In this document: in pieces, positions 13,776 to 21,101 of the stretch | Numbering within the stretch: the stretch's first letter is position 1 | Layout: every line of letters begins with the position of its first letter | Assembly (NCBI RefSeq): GCF_018986735.1 | Contig: NZ_CP065521.1 | Span: 1,922,001-1,986,000, forward strand | Direction: 5' to 3' | Source of the DNA: Schaalia sp. 19OD2882 | Lineage (GTDB): Bacteria; Actinomycetota; Actinomycetes; Actinomycetales; Actinomycetaceae | Length of the DNA: 64,000 bases | Notes under the pieces: model-generated | What the model saw: the letters and a program-made list of their open reading frames with translations, nothing else | Database searches by the model: none | Told to the model about the DNA's origin: nothing | Translations under genes and position numbers: made by a program

Positions 13776-14324
13776 TCAGGCCCGGCCTTCACCTTCGGGC
13801 GTCAGGAGCTGCGCGAATTCGCGGGCGAAGGCCTCGACCTTGTCCCAGTCCGTGTAGTCGACCTTCGCGCCCGGCCCGTGCGGCTTGCCCGTGTGGGCGA
13901 GGATCTTGTCCATGACGAAGGCGTCCAACCCGCGATACAGGTCGAAGTCGATCTCACCTCCCAGCAGGATGGCCCGGGTCGGCTCCCATGGGGTGGCCTG
14001 CAGGAACTTGCGCGAGTAGGTGTTCGTCATCGGCTCGGACCTGGCAGGGTTCTCCGACGACAGTGACACGCCGACGAAGGCCGTGGGCACGGCGTTGAGA
14101 CGCTGGGCGTGGCGGCGGGTGAAGGTACGCAGCTTGGGCGAGTAGTAGCCGTATCGGACGGAGGCTCCGATGAGCACCGCGTCGACATCATCGCCGATGG
14201 AGCGCATGACCTCAGCGGGACGCAAGGTCACCCGGTGCCCTTGGCCGTGCAGGATGTCGGCCATGCGAGCGACGATTCGAGTGGTGTGTCCGAAGCGGCT
14301 GGAATGCAAGGAAAGAACATGCAT
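13776..14324 (-). CDS. Flavodoxin-domain protein, HemG-like protoporphyrinogen oxidase
   Basis: A 182-residue protein from the ATG at 14324. The N-terminus MHVLSLHSSRFGHTTRIVARMAD is the flavodoxin phosphate-binding loop, followed by DDVDAVLIGASVRYGYYSPKL and GVSLSSENPARSEPMTN, which match the HemG branch. That branch oxidises protoporphyrinogen IX with menaquinone as acceptor at the membrane face. No haem genes flank it, so assignment rests on sequence pattern. A longer in-frame start at 14375 exists, but its extension is Arg-rich and outside the fold. Convergent with the glycosyltransferase (stops three bases apart) and divergent from the MFS gene. Confidence 0.78.
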   Translation of the reverse strand: MHVLSLHSSRFGHTTRIVARMADILHGQGHRVTLRPAEVMRSIGDDVDAVLIGASVRYGYYSPKLRTFTRRHAQRLNAVPTAFVGVSLSSENPARSEPMTNTYSRKFLQATPWEPTRAILLGGEIDFDLYRGLDAFVMDKILAHTGKPHGPGAKVDYTDWDKVEAFAREFAQLLTPEGEGRA

Positions 14325-14397
14325 GGAGTGAACGGTACCCTGAGATCGACGTGACCTTCTGCGACGATGTGTCATGAAACACCGTGCAGGTCAGGAC

Positions 14398-14403
14398 TAG
14401 TCT
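14398..14403 (+). promoter_or_regulatory. Predicted -10 element of leaderless MFS gene
   Basis: TAGTCT, six bases upstream of the GTG at 14410. It argues for GTG 14410 as start instead of the ATG at 14440. Confidence 0.5.
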
Positions 14404-14409
14404 CGAACG

Positions 14410-15723
14410 GTGCGATCGACCCACCTGCGCCACTCCCCCATGACTTCGGACCCGACGCTACGAGTCCTTCTGCTGGTCGTCCTGTTCACCTACACGGCCC
14501 AGAACATGCTCAACGCGTCCATCGCTCCCCTGTCACGCGACCTGGACCTTCCGGAATGGATCATCGGCGTGGCGGTGTCGGCGGCGGCCCTTGCCGTGGC
14601 GATGCTCAGCCAGTTCTGGGGGCGACGCTCGGTGGCGTGGGGCCCGAGGCGAGTCACCCTGCTGGGACTGACGTGCGCGCTGGCGGCTGGAGCGCTCTTC
14701 TCCGCCCTCGTGTGGGGGCGCAGTGCGGGCCTGGTCGGCGCAGTGCTGAGCGGGGCCGGGATCGTCTTGGCACGCGGGCCGCTCTTCGGCACCGCGATGG
14801 CCGCCATTCCACCGACCGCCCAGGTCCTCATCGCCCGCGCCAGCCCCGACCAGGCCAGTCGCGTGGCGGGAATGGCGACCTTCTCCGGGGTGGTCAACGC
14901 CTCGATCATGGTGGGGTCGCTGGTCTCGTCCCTGCTGGGCATGTGGTGGATCCAAGCGCCCGTGCACGCCACCCCGTGGTTCGTGGCGATCGCATTGGGC
15001 TTGGCCTGGTGGGCGCTTCCCGGGGAGAGGGAGAAGGGCCCAGTCGTCGACGAGGATGCAGCCGTGTCCTCACCCCCGGATTCTCGACCCTCTTCGGCCG
15101 CTGCCCGCCAGTCTCCCGCTTTGCCACCGCGGGTCTCGTGGACGGACCGCCGCCTTCTGCCGTGGATGGCTGGCGCCTTCGGCACCTTCTTCGCGGCAGG
15201 TGTCGTCCAGATCCTCGCGGGCTTCGTCCTGCAGGACCGCCTTCACCTCAGCGCTCAGCAGGCGGTGCCCGCCACAGCCGTCATGCTGCTGGTGATCGCC
15301 TCGGGTGCGATGGTCATGCAGCTGCTGGTGGTCCCGCGGCTCCGGTGGGCTCCGGCGACACTGGTGCGCACCGGGGCCGGCGTTGGCCTGGTCGCACTGC
15401 TGGTGCTCACCTTCACGTGGCATCCGGTGACGATCGGCGTGGCCGCATTTTCCATCGGGGCGGGGATGGGCACCGTGGGGCCAGGATTCACCGCCGGCGG
15501 CTCGCTGGCGGTCACCGCGCAGGAGCAGGGCGGTGCAGCCGGAATCCTCAATGCAACCGGCGCGATCACGTGGATCTTCGCCCCTGCGACGGCCACGGCC
15601 CTGTACGGCTGGCAGCCTCTGGCGCCGTTCCTGTTGGCGCTGACGCTGTTGACGGTGAGCACGGCGACGGCTTGGACCCTGACCAGTCGGGTCGCGAAGC
15701 GGCCGACGCCCCAGGAGTCCTGA
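14410..15723 (+). CDS. Major facilitator superfamily transporter
   Basis: A 437-residue integral membrane protein with about twelve hydrophobic segments in two halves, split by a polar loop near residues 205-245 (EREKGPVVDEDAAV..., then a Ser/Pro-rich stretch). The MFS loop 2-3 signature appears as QFWGRRSVAWGPRR. Such proteins are proton-driven efflux or uptake carriers; the substrate is not predictable. The GTG start is chosen because TAGTCT lies six bases before it. A later ATG at 14440 is possible and would remove only ten non-membrane residues. Monocistronic; convergent with the SGNH hydrolase gene. Confidence 0.85.
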   Translation: MRSTHLRHSPMTSDPTLRVLLLVVLFTYTAQNMLNASIAPLSRDLDLPEWIIGVAVSAAALAVAMLSQFWGRRSVAWGPRRVTLLGLTCALAAGALFSALVWGRSAGLVGAVLSGAGIVLARGPLFGTAMAAIPPTAQVLIARASPDQASRVAGMATFSGVVNASIMVGSLVSSLLGMWWIQAPVHATPWFVAIALGLAWWALPGEREKGPVVDEDAAVSSPPDSRPSSAAARQSPALPPRVSWTDRRLLPWMAGAFGTFFAAGVVQILAGFVLQDRLHLSAQQAVPATAVMLLVIASGAMVMQLLVVPRLRWAPATLVRTGAGVGLVALLVLTFTWHPVTIGVAAFSIGAGMGTVGPGFTAGGSLAVTAQEQGGAAGILNATGAITWIFAPATATALYGWQPLAPFLLALTLLTVSTATAWTLTSRVAKRPTPQES

Positions 15724-15766
15724 AGGCACCGCCTCGACCTTTTCGCGCTCGCGAACGGCTCGCGCC

Positions 15767-16501
15767 TCAGGAGGCCTTGGGCAGCCACTCCATGGCGTCG
15801 ACGAGGCAGCGGGTGGCGAAGGCGTATCCCTGCGCACTCGGGTGGAAGCCGTCCCCCGCCCAGAACCCCTCGACCAGGTCCACATGGGCCACATCCGCGT
15901 ACGCGACCCCACGTTCGGCGCACAGTCGCTTGGAGATCTCCGTCTGGCGGTCGATCTTGCCGCGAAGGTGCTGGCGCAGGGCGCGTGGCAGTCGCGGACT
16001 GTTGTGGGGCTGGCCTGCTGAGGAGAGCAGCACCCTGGGGCTGAGTTCGATCGCGCGGTCGAGGACCGCGGACAGTTCACTCTCCCACTCCTCCTCGCCT
16101 CGCCGGGCCATGATGTCGTTGGAGCCGGCACACAGCAGCAGCACGTCGACGGGGCCGTCCACTTCGGGCAGGAAACGGTGGCGCACGCGACGCATGGTGG
16201 CGCCGAGCTTGGCGTGGGTCCGCCAGTGGACGGGGCGTCCGGTCCGGTCGGCGATCTGTTGCGCGATGGCCGGAACCATGCCGAGCTCTTGGCTGTCCAC
16301 GCCGCAGGCCGCGACCAGCGAGTCGCCGACGGCGACGAATCGCAGAGGCGCCGCCTCGCCCTCGTCACTGGGCATGTGCGCGTCCACGCCCTTCGGATGG
16401 ACCAGCCCGGAGCGTTCCCCCTCCGGTTCGGGGTCGAGTTTCACGGTGGAACGGGCCCAGGCGGCCTCGGAAAGCAGCAGCATGCGACGCAGGGGATTCA
16501 C
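15767..16501 (-). CDS. SGNH/GDSL-family hydrolase
   Basis: A 244-residue cytosolic esterase-like protein. The GDSL block is VAVGDSLVAACG, with the nucleophile Ser in GDS; block III is GSNDIMARR with the oxyanion Asn; block V is DGFHPSAQGYAF with the catalytic Asp and His. Substrate unknown (acyl ester or acetyl group). The coding frame stays open far upstream, but the extension is compositionally nonsense and overlaps the permease gene. The GTG at 16501, eight bases after TAGGAT, is the best start, with an ATG at 16483 as alternative. No signal peptide is visible. Confidence 0.82.
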   Translation of the reverse strand: MNPLRRMLLLSEAAWARSTVKLDPEPEGERSGLVHPKGVDAHMPSDEGEAAPLRFVAVGDSLVAACGVDSQELGMVPAIAQQIADRTGRPVHWRTHAKLGATMRRVRHRFLPEVDGPVDVLLLCAGSNDIMARRGEEEWESELSAVLDRAIELSPRVLLSSAGQPHNSPRLPRALRQHLRGKIDRQTEISKRLCAERGVAYADVAHVDLVEGFWAGDGFHPSAQGYAFATRCLVDAMEWLPKAS

Positions 16502-16553
16502 AGCGAAGGATCCTAGTACGAGTTCTGACGGGCGACTGATCGGAAGGTCGTTT

Positions 16554-17384
16554 TCACCGGGTGGGCTCGTTGACTTCGGGGCCGCCGGCTGCCCGCCTGG
16601 CACGCTCGCGGGCCCGCGCCTTGAGGATGGTGTTGACCATGATGACGACCAGGAAGATGCTGAACAGAATGCCGCCGACCCGGGGGCTGACCAGGCCGGC
16701 GATCCAGACTCCCACGGGTGCGGTGAAGCACGAGGCTGTGCCGAGCAGCAGGCCCGTGCGCACGTCGACCAGCCCGTGTCGCAGGTTGGTCCAGGTGCCG
16801 GTGATCGAGGTGGGGATGATGACCAGCAGTGAGGTTCCGCGGGCCAGCAGGTCGCCGACGCCGACGAGCAATTGCATGCCGGGCACGATGATGGATCCTC
16901 CGCCGACACCGACCAGTCCTGAGAAGGTTCCTGCAGTGACTCCCACGAGTACGAGGGCGGCGCCGCGCGGTAGGTCGAGGACCAGGTCGGCGTCGCGGAC
17001 GGGCACTTGGAACTGGCTGGAGACGAGGACTGCGGCCACGAATGCGACGAAGGTCCACGGCAGGATGCGTTCGGGGAGGCGCCGTAGCAGCCACACTCCG
17101 ATCTGGGTTCCGACCAGTGTTCCTGCGACCAGGACCAGGGCTGCCGTCAGTGAGATCTGCCCGCGGATGCCGTAGGTGATGGCGCCGACGGTGGCGGTGG
17201 GGATCATGGCGACCAGGGAGGTGGCCGATGCGCGCCGTTGGTCCATTGCGAGGAAGGCGACGAGGGCGGGGACGATGACGATTCCTCCGCCGATGCCGAA
17301 GAGCCCGGACAGGAGCCCTGCTCCAAGACCGACCAGGACGGGCACGAGGACCTTTGCGGCGGTGATTGTGGGCGTGCGTGTCAC
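16554..17384 (-). CDS. TSUP (TauE/SafE) family anion permease
   Basis: A 276-residue membrane protein with two repeats of about four helices. Each repeat begins with the family glycine motif: GLLSGLFGIGGGIVIVPAL near residue 25 and GTFSGLVGVGGGSIIVPGM near 160. TSUP carriers move sulfite, sulfonates, sulfoacetate or other small organosulfur anions. No sulfur genes are adjacent, so the substrate is open. The start is GTG 17384, eight bases after TAGGAT. The C-terminal tail is basic (KARARERARRAAGG) as for cytosolic ends. Confidence 0.85.
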   Translation of the reverse strand: MTRTPTITAAKVLVPVLVGLGAGLLSGLFGIGGGIVIVPALVAFLAMDQRRASATSLVAMIPTATVGAITYGIRGQISLTAALVLVAGTLVGTQIGVWLLRRLPERILPWTFVAFVAAVLVSSQFQVPVRDADLVLDLPRGAALVLVGVTAGTFSGLVGVGGGSIIVPGMQLLVGVGDLLARGTSLLVIIPTSITGTWTNLRHGLVDVRTGLLLGTASCFTAPVGVWIAGLVSPRVGGILFSIFLVVIMVNTILKARARERARRAAGGPEVNEPTR

Positions 17385-17395
17385 GGTCCTTGATC

Positions 17396-19339
17396 CTACG
17401 CCCGGCGGTTCGGAGGTCGGTCAGGCGGCCTGTCGGGTTTGGCAGGTGCGCCGGAAGTGGGGAGCCTGCTCGCTTCCCCGGCCCGGACCCCCGGGTGCCC
17501 GACGGGGGCTCCGATTCGGACGGGTGGGTCGGATCCGGGCGGGTACACCGTTGACCAGAATTGGTCGGCGACTGTGCGGTGGTGATGCAGCTGGTTTCCG
17601 GGGGAGGAGTTGGCGGGAATCCAGTTCAACCGTTCGGGACCCATCCATCCGGGTGGTCGGACTTGCACTGCGCCGTCCTGGAAGCGGATGGCCCATCCGT
17701 TGCGGTGGAGGGTGCGGTGGTGGTGCCAGCAGAGCAGCACCCCGTTGTCGGTGTGGGTGGGGCCACCTTGGGAGTGTTCGTGCACGTGGTGGACTTCGCA
17801 CCAGGCGGGGCCGACGGTGCAGCCGGGGATCACGCATCCTCCGTCGCGGGCTTCGATGGCGCGCCGCTGGTGGGTGGTGAAGGTCCGGGACTGTGAGTCG
17901 AGGGCGATGATCTTGCCGTTGGCCGCGGTGACGACTCTGTCGATGACTCCGTCACAGGCCATGTGGCGGGCGGCGTGCGAGCTGATGACGGATGCCGCGA
18001 TCCGACCGGGGCCCGCGGGTACGTCGGTGAGGCTTGCCAAGCCGCGCGGGTCGGCGAGGTCGGCGACATTGATGTTGACGACCAGGGTCGGGGCGGCTCC
18101 GGCGATGGTGGGCATGGTGCCCAGGGTGGCTGCCCGACTGAGGATTGTGCCCAGGGCGTCGTGCATCTTCTGTGCGCGCGTCCGGCCTGTGACTGAGTTG
18201 TCGCAGGAGATGTCCACGCTCACGGCTGCCCCTTGGGGCTCCTGTCCCGTTCTTCTTCCGTCAACGATTTCTTCTTGGTATTCACCTTGACCGAGGCCTT
18301 CGCCTCCTGCCCGCTCTCCGGTGAGTTTCGGGGCATCGTTGACGCGCGGGTTGAGGACTGCGTCGATGAGTCTTTGCAGTTGTGCGCCGATTTCTGGCAC
18401 CAGCAGCCCGCGGATGCGGATCATTCCGCCGTCGGTGGCGGTCAGGGACAGGCCCCTCTTCTGGTCGCGTTCGCGTTCGTCGGGCGCGGTTCCGTCGGGG
18501 TCGATTGCGGCGACCCACAGCTGTGCCACCTGCGCAACCGTGTCGGCGGGCAGGACCATTCGCTCGACCAGCGGGTCGGCACCACCCATGACGCGAAGGT
18601 CGTCGACGGTGAGGTCGGGGATGCGGGACAGCTCATTGCCGATGGCAGTTTCGTCGCCTCCCACGCTCACTTCTTCGCCAGTGCCGGCTTGCCCGTCGCC
18701 GGTACAGGCTTCGTCTCCCCTGCCCCTTTCCCCGTCGCCGGCGCCCACTCCCAGGGTCTGGGCAATCACGGCGCGTTCGGCTACCTCCAGCAGGTCGGGG
18801 TGGTGTGGGCGCATTGCGCACTGTCCCAGTGTGGACATGAGGGCTCGTACGGTGTCGGTGCCGATGAGGCCTGCTTGAAAGGCGGCACGTGTCAACGGCA
18901 GCGTGGCGGGAAGCTCCTGGCCGGTGAGGGCGCGTACGACTTCGAAGGTGCGGCCCATGCGGGATCTGCGCGTGACGGTGCTACCGGAGGCGCCGGTCAG
19001 GCGCGTGAGCAGGTCGACCGATGAGCGCGCGTCGTGGGCCAAGTGGAGTTTGGGTTGGTCTCCGACGGGCTTGCAGCGCCTGGTGACTTCTCCGGCAAGG
19101 ATGGCCCGGGCGGAGTCGACCATGACCCCCAAGGACTCCACAACTCGAACGGCCTGGACCAATTCGGCGTCAGCCAAGGCCTCACTGCGCCCACCGACGA
19201 CCAGCTCTTGCAGGGCGGATCGCACTTGGCGTACGAGCAGAGCAAGCCCAGCCCCGTCCTCGCCCCCGGACCGACGCAGCCCCTCGGGCAGTGGCTGAAC
19301 TCCGCCACTGCCAGGCCCGGTCATGCTCGCGTCCTCCAT
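17396..19339 (-). CDS. DUF222/13E12-repeat HNH endonuclease-like protein
   Basis: A 647-residue member of the actinobacterial DUF222-HNH family (REP13E12-like genes, often multicopy). The N-terminal alpha-helical DUF222 part runs to about residue 430. The C-terminal HNH nuclease is intact: two Cys (GGCVIPGC), then CEVHHVHEHSQGG, a DN (HTDNGVLLC) and WHHHRTLHRNGW. It ends in a Pro/Arg-rich tail. These genes behave as mobile or selfish elements or as host-encoded nucleases of unknown role. Start options are ATG 19339, with TAGACT six bases upstream, and ATG 19324, with GGAGG eight bases before it. An operator-like repeat cluster lies upstream. It abuts the low-G+C island. Confidence 0.88.
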   Translation of the reverse strand: MEDASMTGPGSGGVQPLPEGLRRSGGEDGAGLALLVRQVRSALQELVVGGRSEALADAELVQAVRVVESLGVMVDSARAILAGEVTRRCKPVGDQPKLHLAHDARSSVDLLTRLTGASGSTVTRRSRMGRTFEVVRALTGQELPATLPLTRAAFQAGLIGTDTVRALMSTLGQCAMRPHHPDLLEVAERAVIAQTLGVGAGDGERGRGDEACTGDGQAGTGEEVSVGGDETAIGNELSRIPDLTVDDLRVMGGADPLVERMVLPADTVAQVAQLWVAAIDPDGTAPDERERDQKRGLSLTATDGGMIRIRGLLVPEIGAQLQRLIDAVLNPRVNDAPKLTGERAGGEGLGQGEYQEEIVDGRRTGQEPQGAAVSVDISCDNSVTGRTRAQKMHDALGTILSRAATLGTMPTIAGAAPTLVVNINVADLADPRGLASLTDVPAGPGRIAASVISSHAARHMACDGVIDRVVTAANGKIIALDSQSRTFTTHQRRAIEARDGGCVIPGCTVGPAWCEVHHVHEHSQGGPTHTDNGVLLCWHHHRTLHRNGWAIRFQDGAVQVRPPGWMGPERLNWIPANSSPGNQLHHHRTVADQFWSTVYPPGSDPPVRIGAPVGHPGVRAGEASRLPTSGAPAKPDRPPDRPPNRRA

Positions 19340-19345
19340 GACACC

Positions 19346-19351
19346 AGTCTA
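19346..19351 (-). promoter_or_regulatory. Predicted -10 element of the DUF222-HNH gene
   Basis: TAGACT on the minus strand, six bases before the ATG at 19339. The GGAACATTT repeats lie directly upstream, where a repressor could overlap the polymerase. Confidence 0.5.
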
Positions 19352-19364
19352 CCCCAGTTCGTAC

Positions 19365-19402
19365 AAATGTTCCAGCCATTTCTGGACATTTCCGGAACAT
19401 TT
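19365..19402. repeat. Operator-like inverted and direct repeats upstream of the DUF222-HNH gene
   Basis: AAATGTTCC (19365-19373) and GGAACATTT (19394-19402) form a perfect nine-base inverted repeat. Between them lies a third, near copy (GGACATTTCC) and a small CCAG...CTGG inverted repeat. The three GGA(A)CATTT units around the -35/-10 region look like binding sites for a dimeric regulator, possibly autoregulation. Confidence 0.5.
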
Positions 19403-19699
19403 CCCCACCTCACATCGATTCCTCGCGACTCAATTGCGATACTCTTCAGACCAGTGGAGCTCGCGCACATTTCACAGAATATGCACTGCTTCAGTCGAGT
19501 AAGAGCTGGACTCTTTTCCCACGAATGCGATGCGGTTCTGCCGACTCCAGACGCCCAGCATTTCACGTGCGGAAGACCCTCACTGCCCCGAGGAGAGTCG
19601 ACGCCCGTTGAGCACATGAGGATCCCTCACCTATCATCACTAGTTCACCATGACCACTCACCGCATAAGTCGAATCGTGGAGACGGTGGCACCAAGAAG
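19403..19699. other. Gene-free stretch at the left edge of the island
   Basis: About 300 bases of clearly lower G+C than the flanking chromosome. No open frame here has convincing protein character on either strand, and no tRNA fragment or long terminal repeat is visible. It is probably the decayed left margin of the accessory island plus the upstream region of the DUF222 gene. Confidence 0.4.
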
Positions 19700-19888
19700 T
19701 CACTTGACAGCACCTTCGAGCAGATCACCACTCTTCTTCAAGGTGAGCACAAACAGCAATACAGTGACAAGCAGCTTCACCGCGCTCTTGCAACCTCTAA
19801 TGCCTTTGGTGCGACAGCTCTCACAAACGTGTCTGGAGCTTGAACTAGGAAGTTCCCTCCTGCAGAAGCGGTTCGTACACCTTCGCAT
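19700..19888 (-). CDS. Small zinc-ribbon membrane protein, unknown function
   Basis: A 62-residue protein from ATG 19888, which is preceded by GGAG at eight bases. The N-terminus MRRCTNRFCRREL continues to HVCESCRTKG, giving two CxxC-like pairs (C4/C9 and C22/C25) typical of a treble-clef or zinc ribbon. One transmembrane segment follows (AVKLLVTVLLFVLTL) and then a short charged tail. The frame is open further upstream to 20023 but that part lacks protein-like character. It is last in the island's minus-strand run. Not a family I recognise; the ribbon-plus-single-TM design suggests a membrane-tethered adaptor. Confidence 0.5.
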   Translation of the reverse strand: MRRCTNRFCRRELPSSSSRHVCESCRTKGIRGCKSAVKLLVTVLLFVLTLKKSGDLLEGAVK

Positions 19889-20046
19889 TTCGGCCGCTCC
19901 ACTCCTAGCCAAGCACTCGCCTTCATTCTTGAGGTTCGGATTCTCCACAATTCCCTCTCCCAAACGTGTCATCGAAGTACTGTTTGCCCTTTGTCGTGTT
20001 GCGATCAGCAGGCTCCACCTCACGCAACATCATGTCTCGTCCCGCA

Positions 20047-20661
20047 TCAGGCACAGCCGGGATAACCGGAGAGTACCAGGCAGAGACGGTCCACCAGATC
20101 TCCTTGATCTTTGGAAGTGTGTTGCGCGATTTCGAGCAGCGCGTCCCGATCTGGCAGACATCTTGCAAGGAAGCCACCTAGCTCCTCCAGACACTGTTTG
20201 GTGGCATCCGGCTGATCCAACACGGAATAGGTAACTGCTTGCACCTCGGACATACGGATGATTCCCTGGATGGATTCGAGCGCATATTTGGCCTTGGTGT
20301 CAGGGTCAGACGAATCAGATTCAAAGAATCTCCCCAGAAAATTCGTTTTGCTCGAACGATGCAGTAACTCTTGCAGATGCTCAAATTCTCGCTCCAGTTT
20401 CATCAAGTCCTCTTCGGCTCGCATGGCGAGATCGAGAAGGGCTTGTTCACGCAATCGACTGCCGGCGATTGCTCTGGCACGCAGGAGGTTCACCCAAGCA
20501 GCCTCGGCCAGAGCCATCCTGCCCCTATGGAACTCGCCGGCAATGGCAATAATGCCTTCCTGAAGGGAGTTGATCTCACGCAGAGTCTCCAGCAGGAGCA
20601 GGTTCGAATGCAACTGAGCCAGAACGGCAATGGGATCCGACACATTCAACACCTTCTCCAA
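20047..20661 (-). CDS. Helical protein of unknown function, island gene
   Basis: About 204 residues, almost entirely predicted helix (LLLLETLREINSLQEGIIAI; LMKLEREFEHLQELLHRS), with no motif I recognise. The first in-frame start is TTG 20661. GTG 20643 is more likely to be used because GAGAAGG lies eight bases before it. It starts just after the stop of the frameshifted zinc-ribbon gene, so it belongs to the same transcript. Near its 3' end a second frame (down to 19923) also reads as protein (DMMLREVEPADRNTTKGK), so the true C-terminus might be altered by a frameshift. Confidence 0.5.
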   Translation of the reverse strand: MEKVLNVSDPIAVLAQLHSNLLLLETLREINSLQEGIIAIAGEFHRGRMALAEAAWVNLLRARAIAGSRLREQALLDLAMRAEEDLMKLEREFEHLQELLHRSSKTNFLGRFFESDSSDPDTKAKYALESIQGIIRMSEVQAVTYSVLDQPDATKQCLEELGGFLARCLPDRDALLEIAQHTSKDQGDLVDRLCLVLSGYPGCA

Positions 20662-20667
20662 GCGACC

Positions 20668-21088
20668 TTAGTGAGAGAAACTCGACCCACCCTGTTCAAC
20701 CAAGGTAGACAGGAGCCCCTTTCCGTCAGCCCTTGGCACCAACTTTGCAACACCTTCCTCGAGCATCGCCAACGACTCGGAATCCAGACACAGCTCCTCC
20801 ACCGGCACGATTCGATTGAGGAATCGAAGCAGACTTGGCGCACCATGATCGATCTGCTGCAGCAGAAGGAAACCCCGCCAAAGCTGCTCACGCTGCTGTG
20901 GCCCAAAAGGGCAGAGAGCCGCCCAAGGCTTGGGCCAGCTCACCCGAATCCCAATCGACCTTCGAGCCTTCACCGGTCGAAATGTGGAGCAAAGCTCGAC
21001 CTTCGGAATCACACGCCCCGCAGTAAAGGCACGTCCTCGCCGTGTCGGAGATACGCGTTCCACACTCCGGGCAACTGATCAGCGGCAT
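20668..21088 (-). pseudogene. Zinc-ribbon protein with an internal frameshift
   Basis: The first frame (ATG 21088, with GAAGG seven bases upstream) encodes MPLISCPECGTRISDTARTC and then LYCGACDSEG, a four-Cys zinc ribbon. It continues to a stop at 20888. A second frame, shifted by +1, then carries a protein-like continuation (EQLWRGFLLLQQIDHG, later VPVEELCLDSESLAMLEEGV) to TAA 20668. The join is near CCCTTTTGGG at about 20905-20915, where removing one T would restore about 140 residues. Explanations are mutation, sequencing error or programmed slippage. The gene sits 13 bases after the 666-residue gene, so it is an operon member. Confidence 0.55.
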
Positions 21089-21101
21089 TGGTCGACCTTC
21101 T

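Noticed and set aside
16502..16909. N-terminal extension of the SGNH hydrolase frame
   Set aside because: The extension is Ser/Pro/Trp/Cys-rich nonsense lying antisense-frame inside the permease gene; the GDSL fold begins after 16501.
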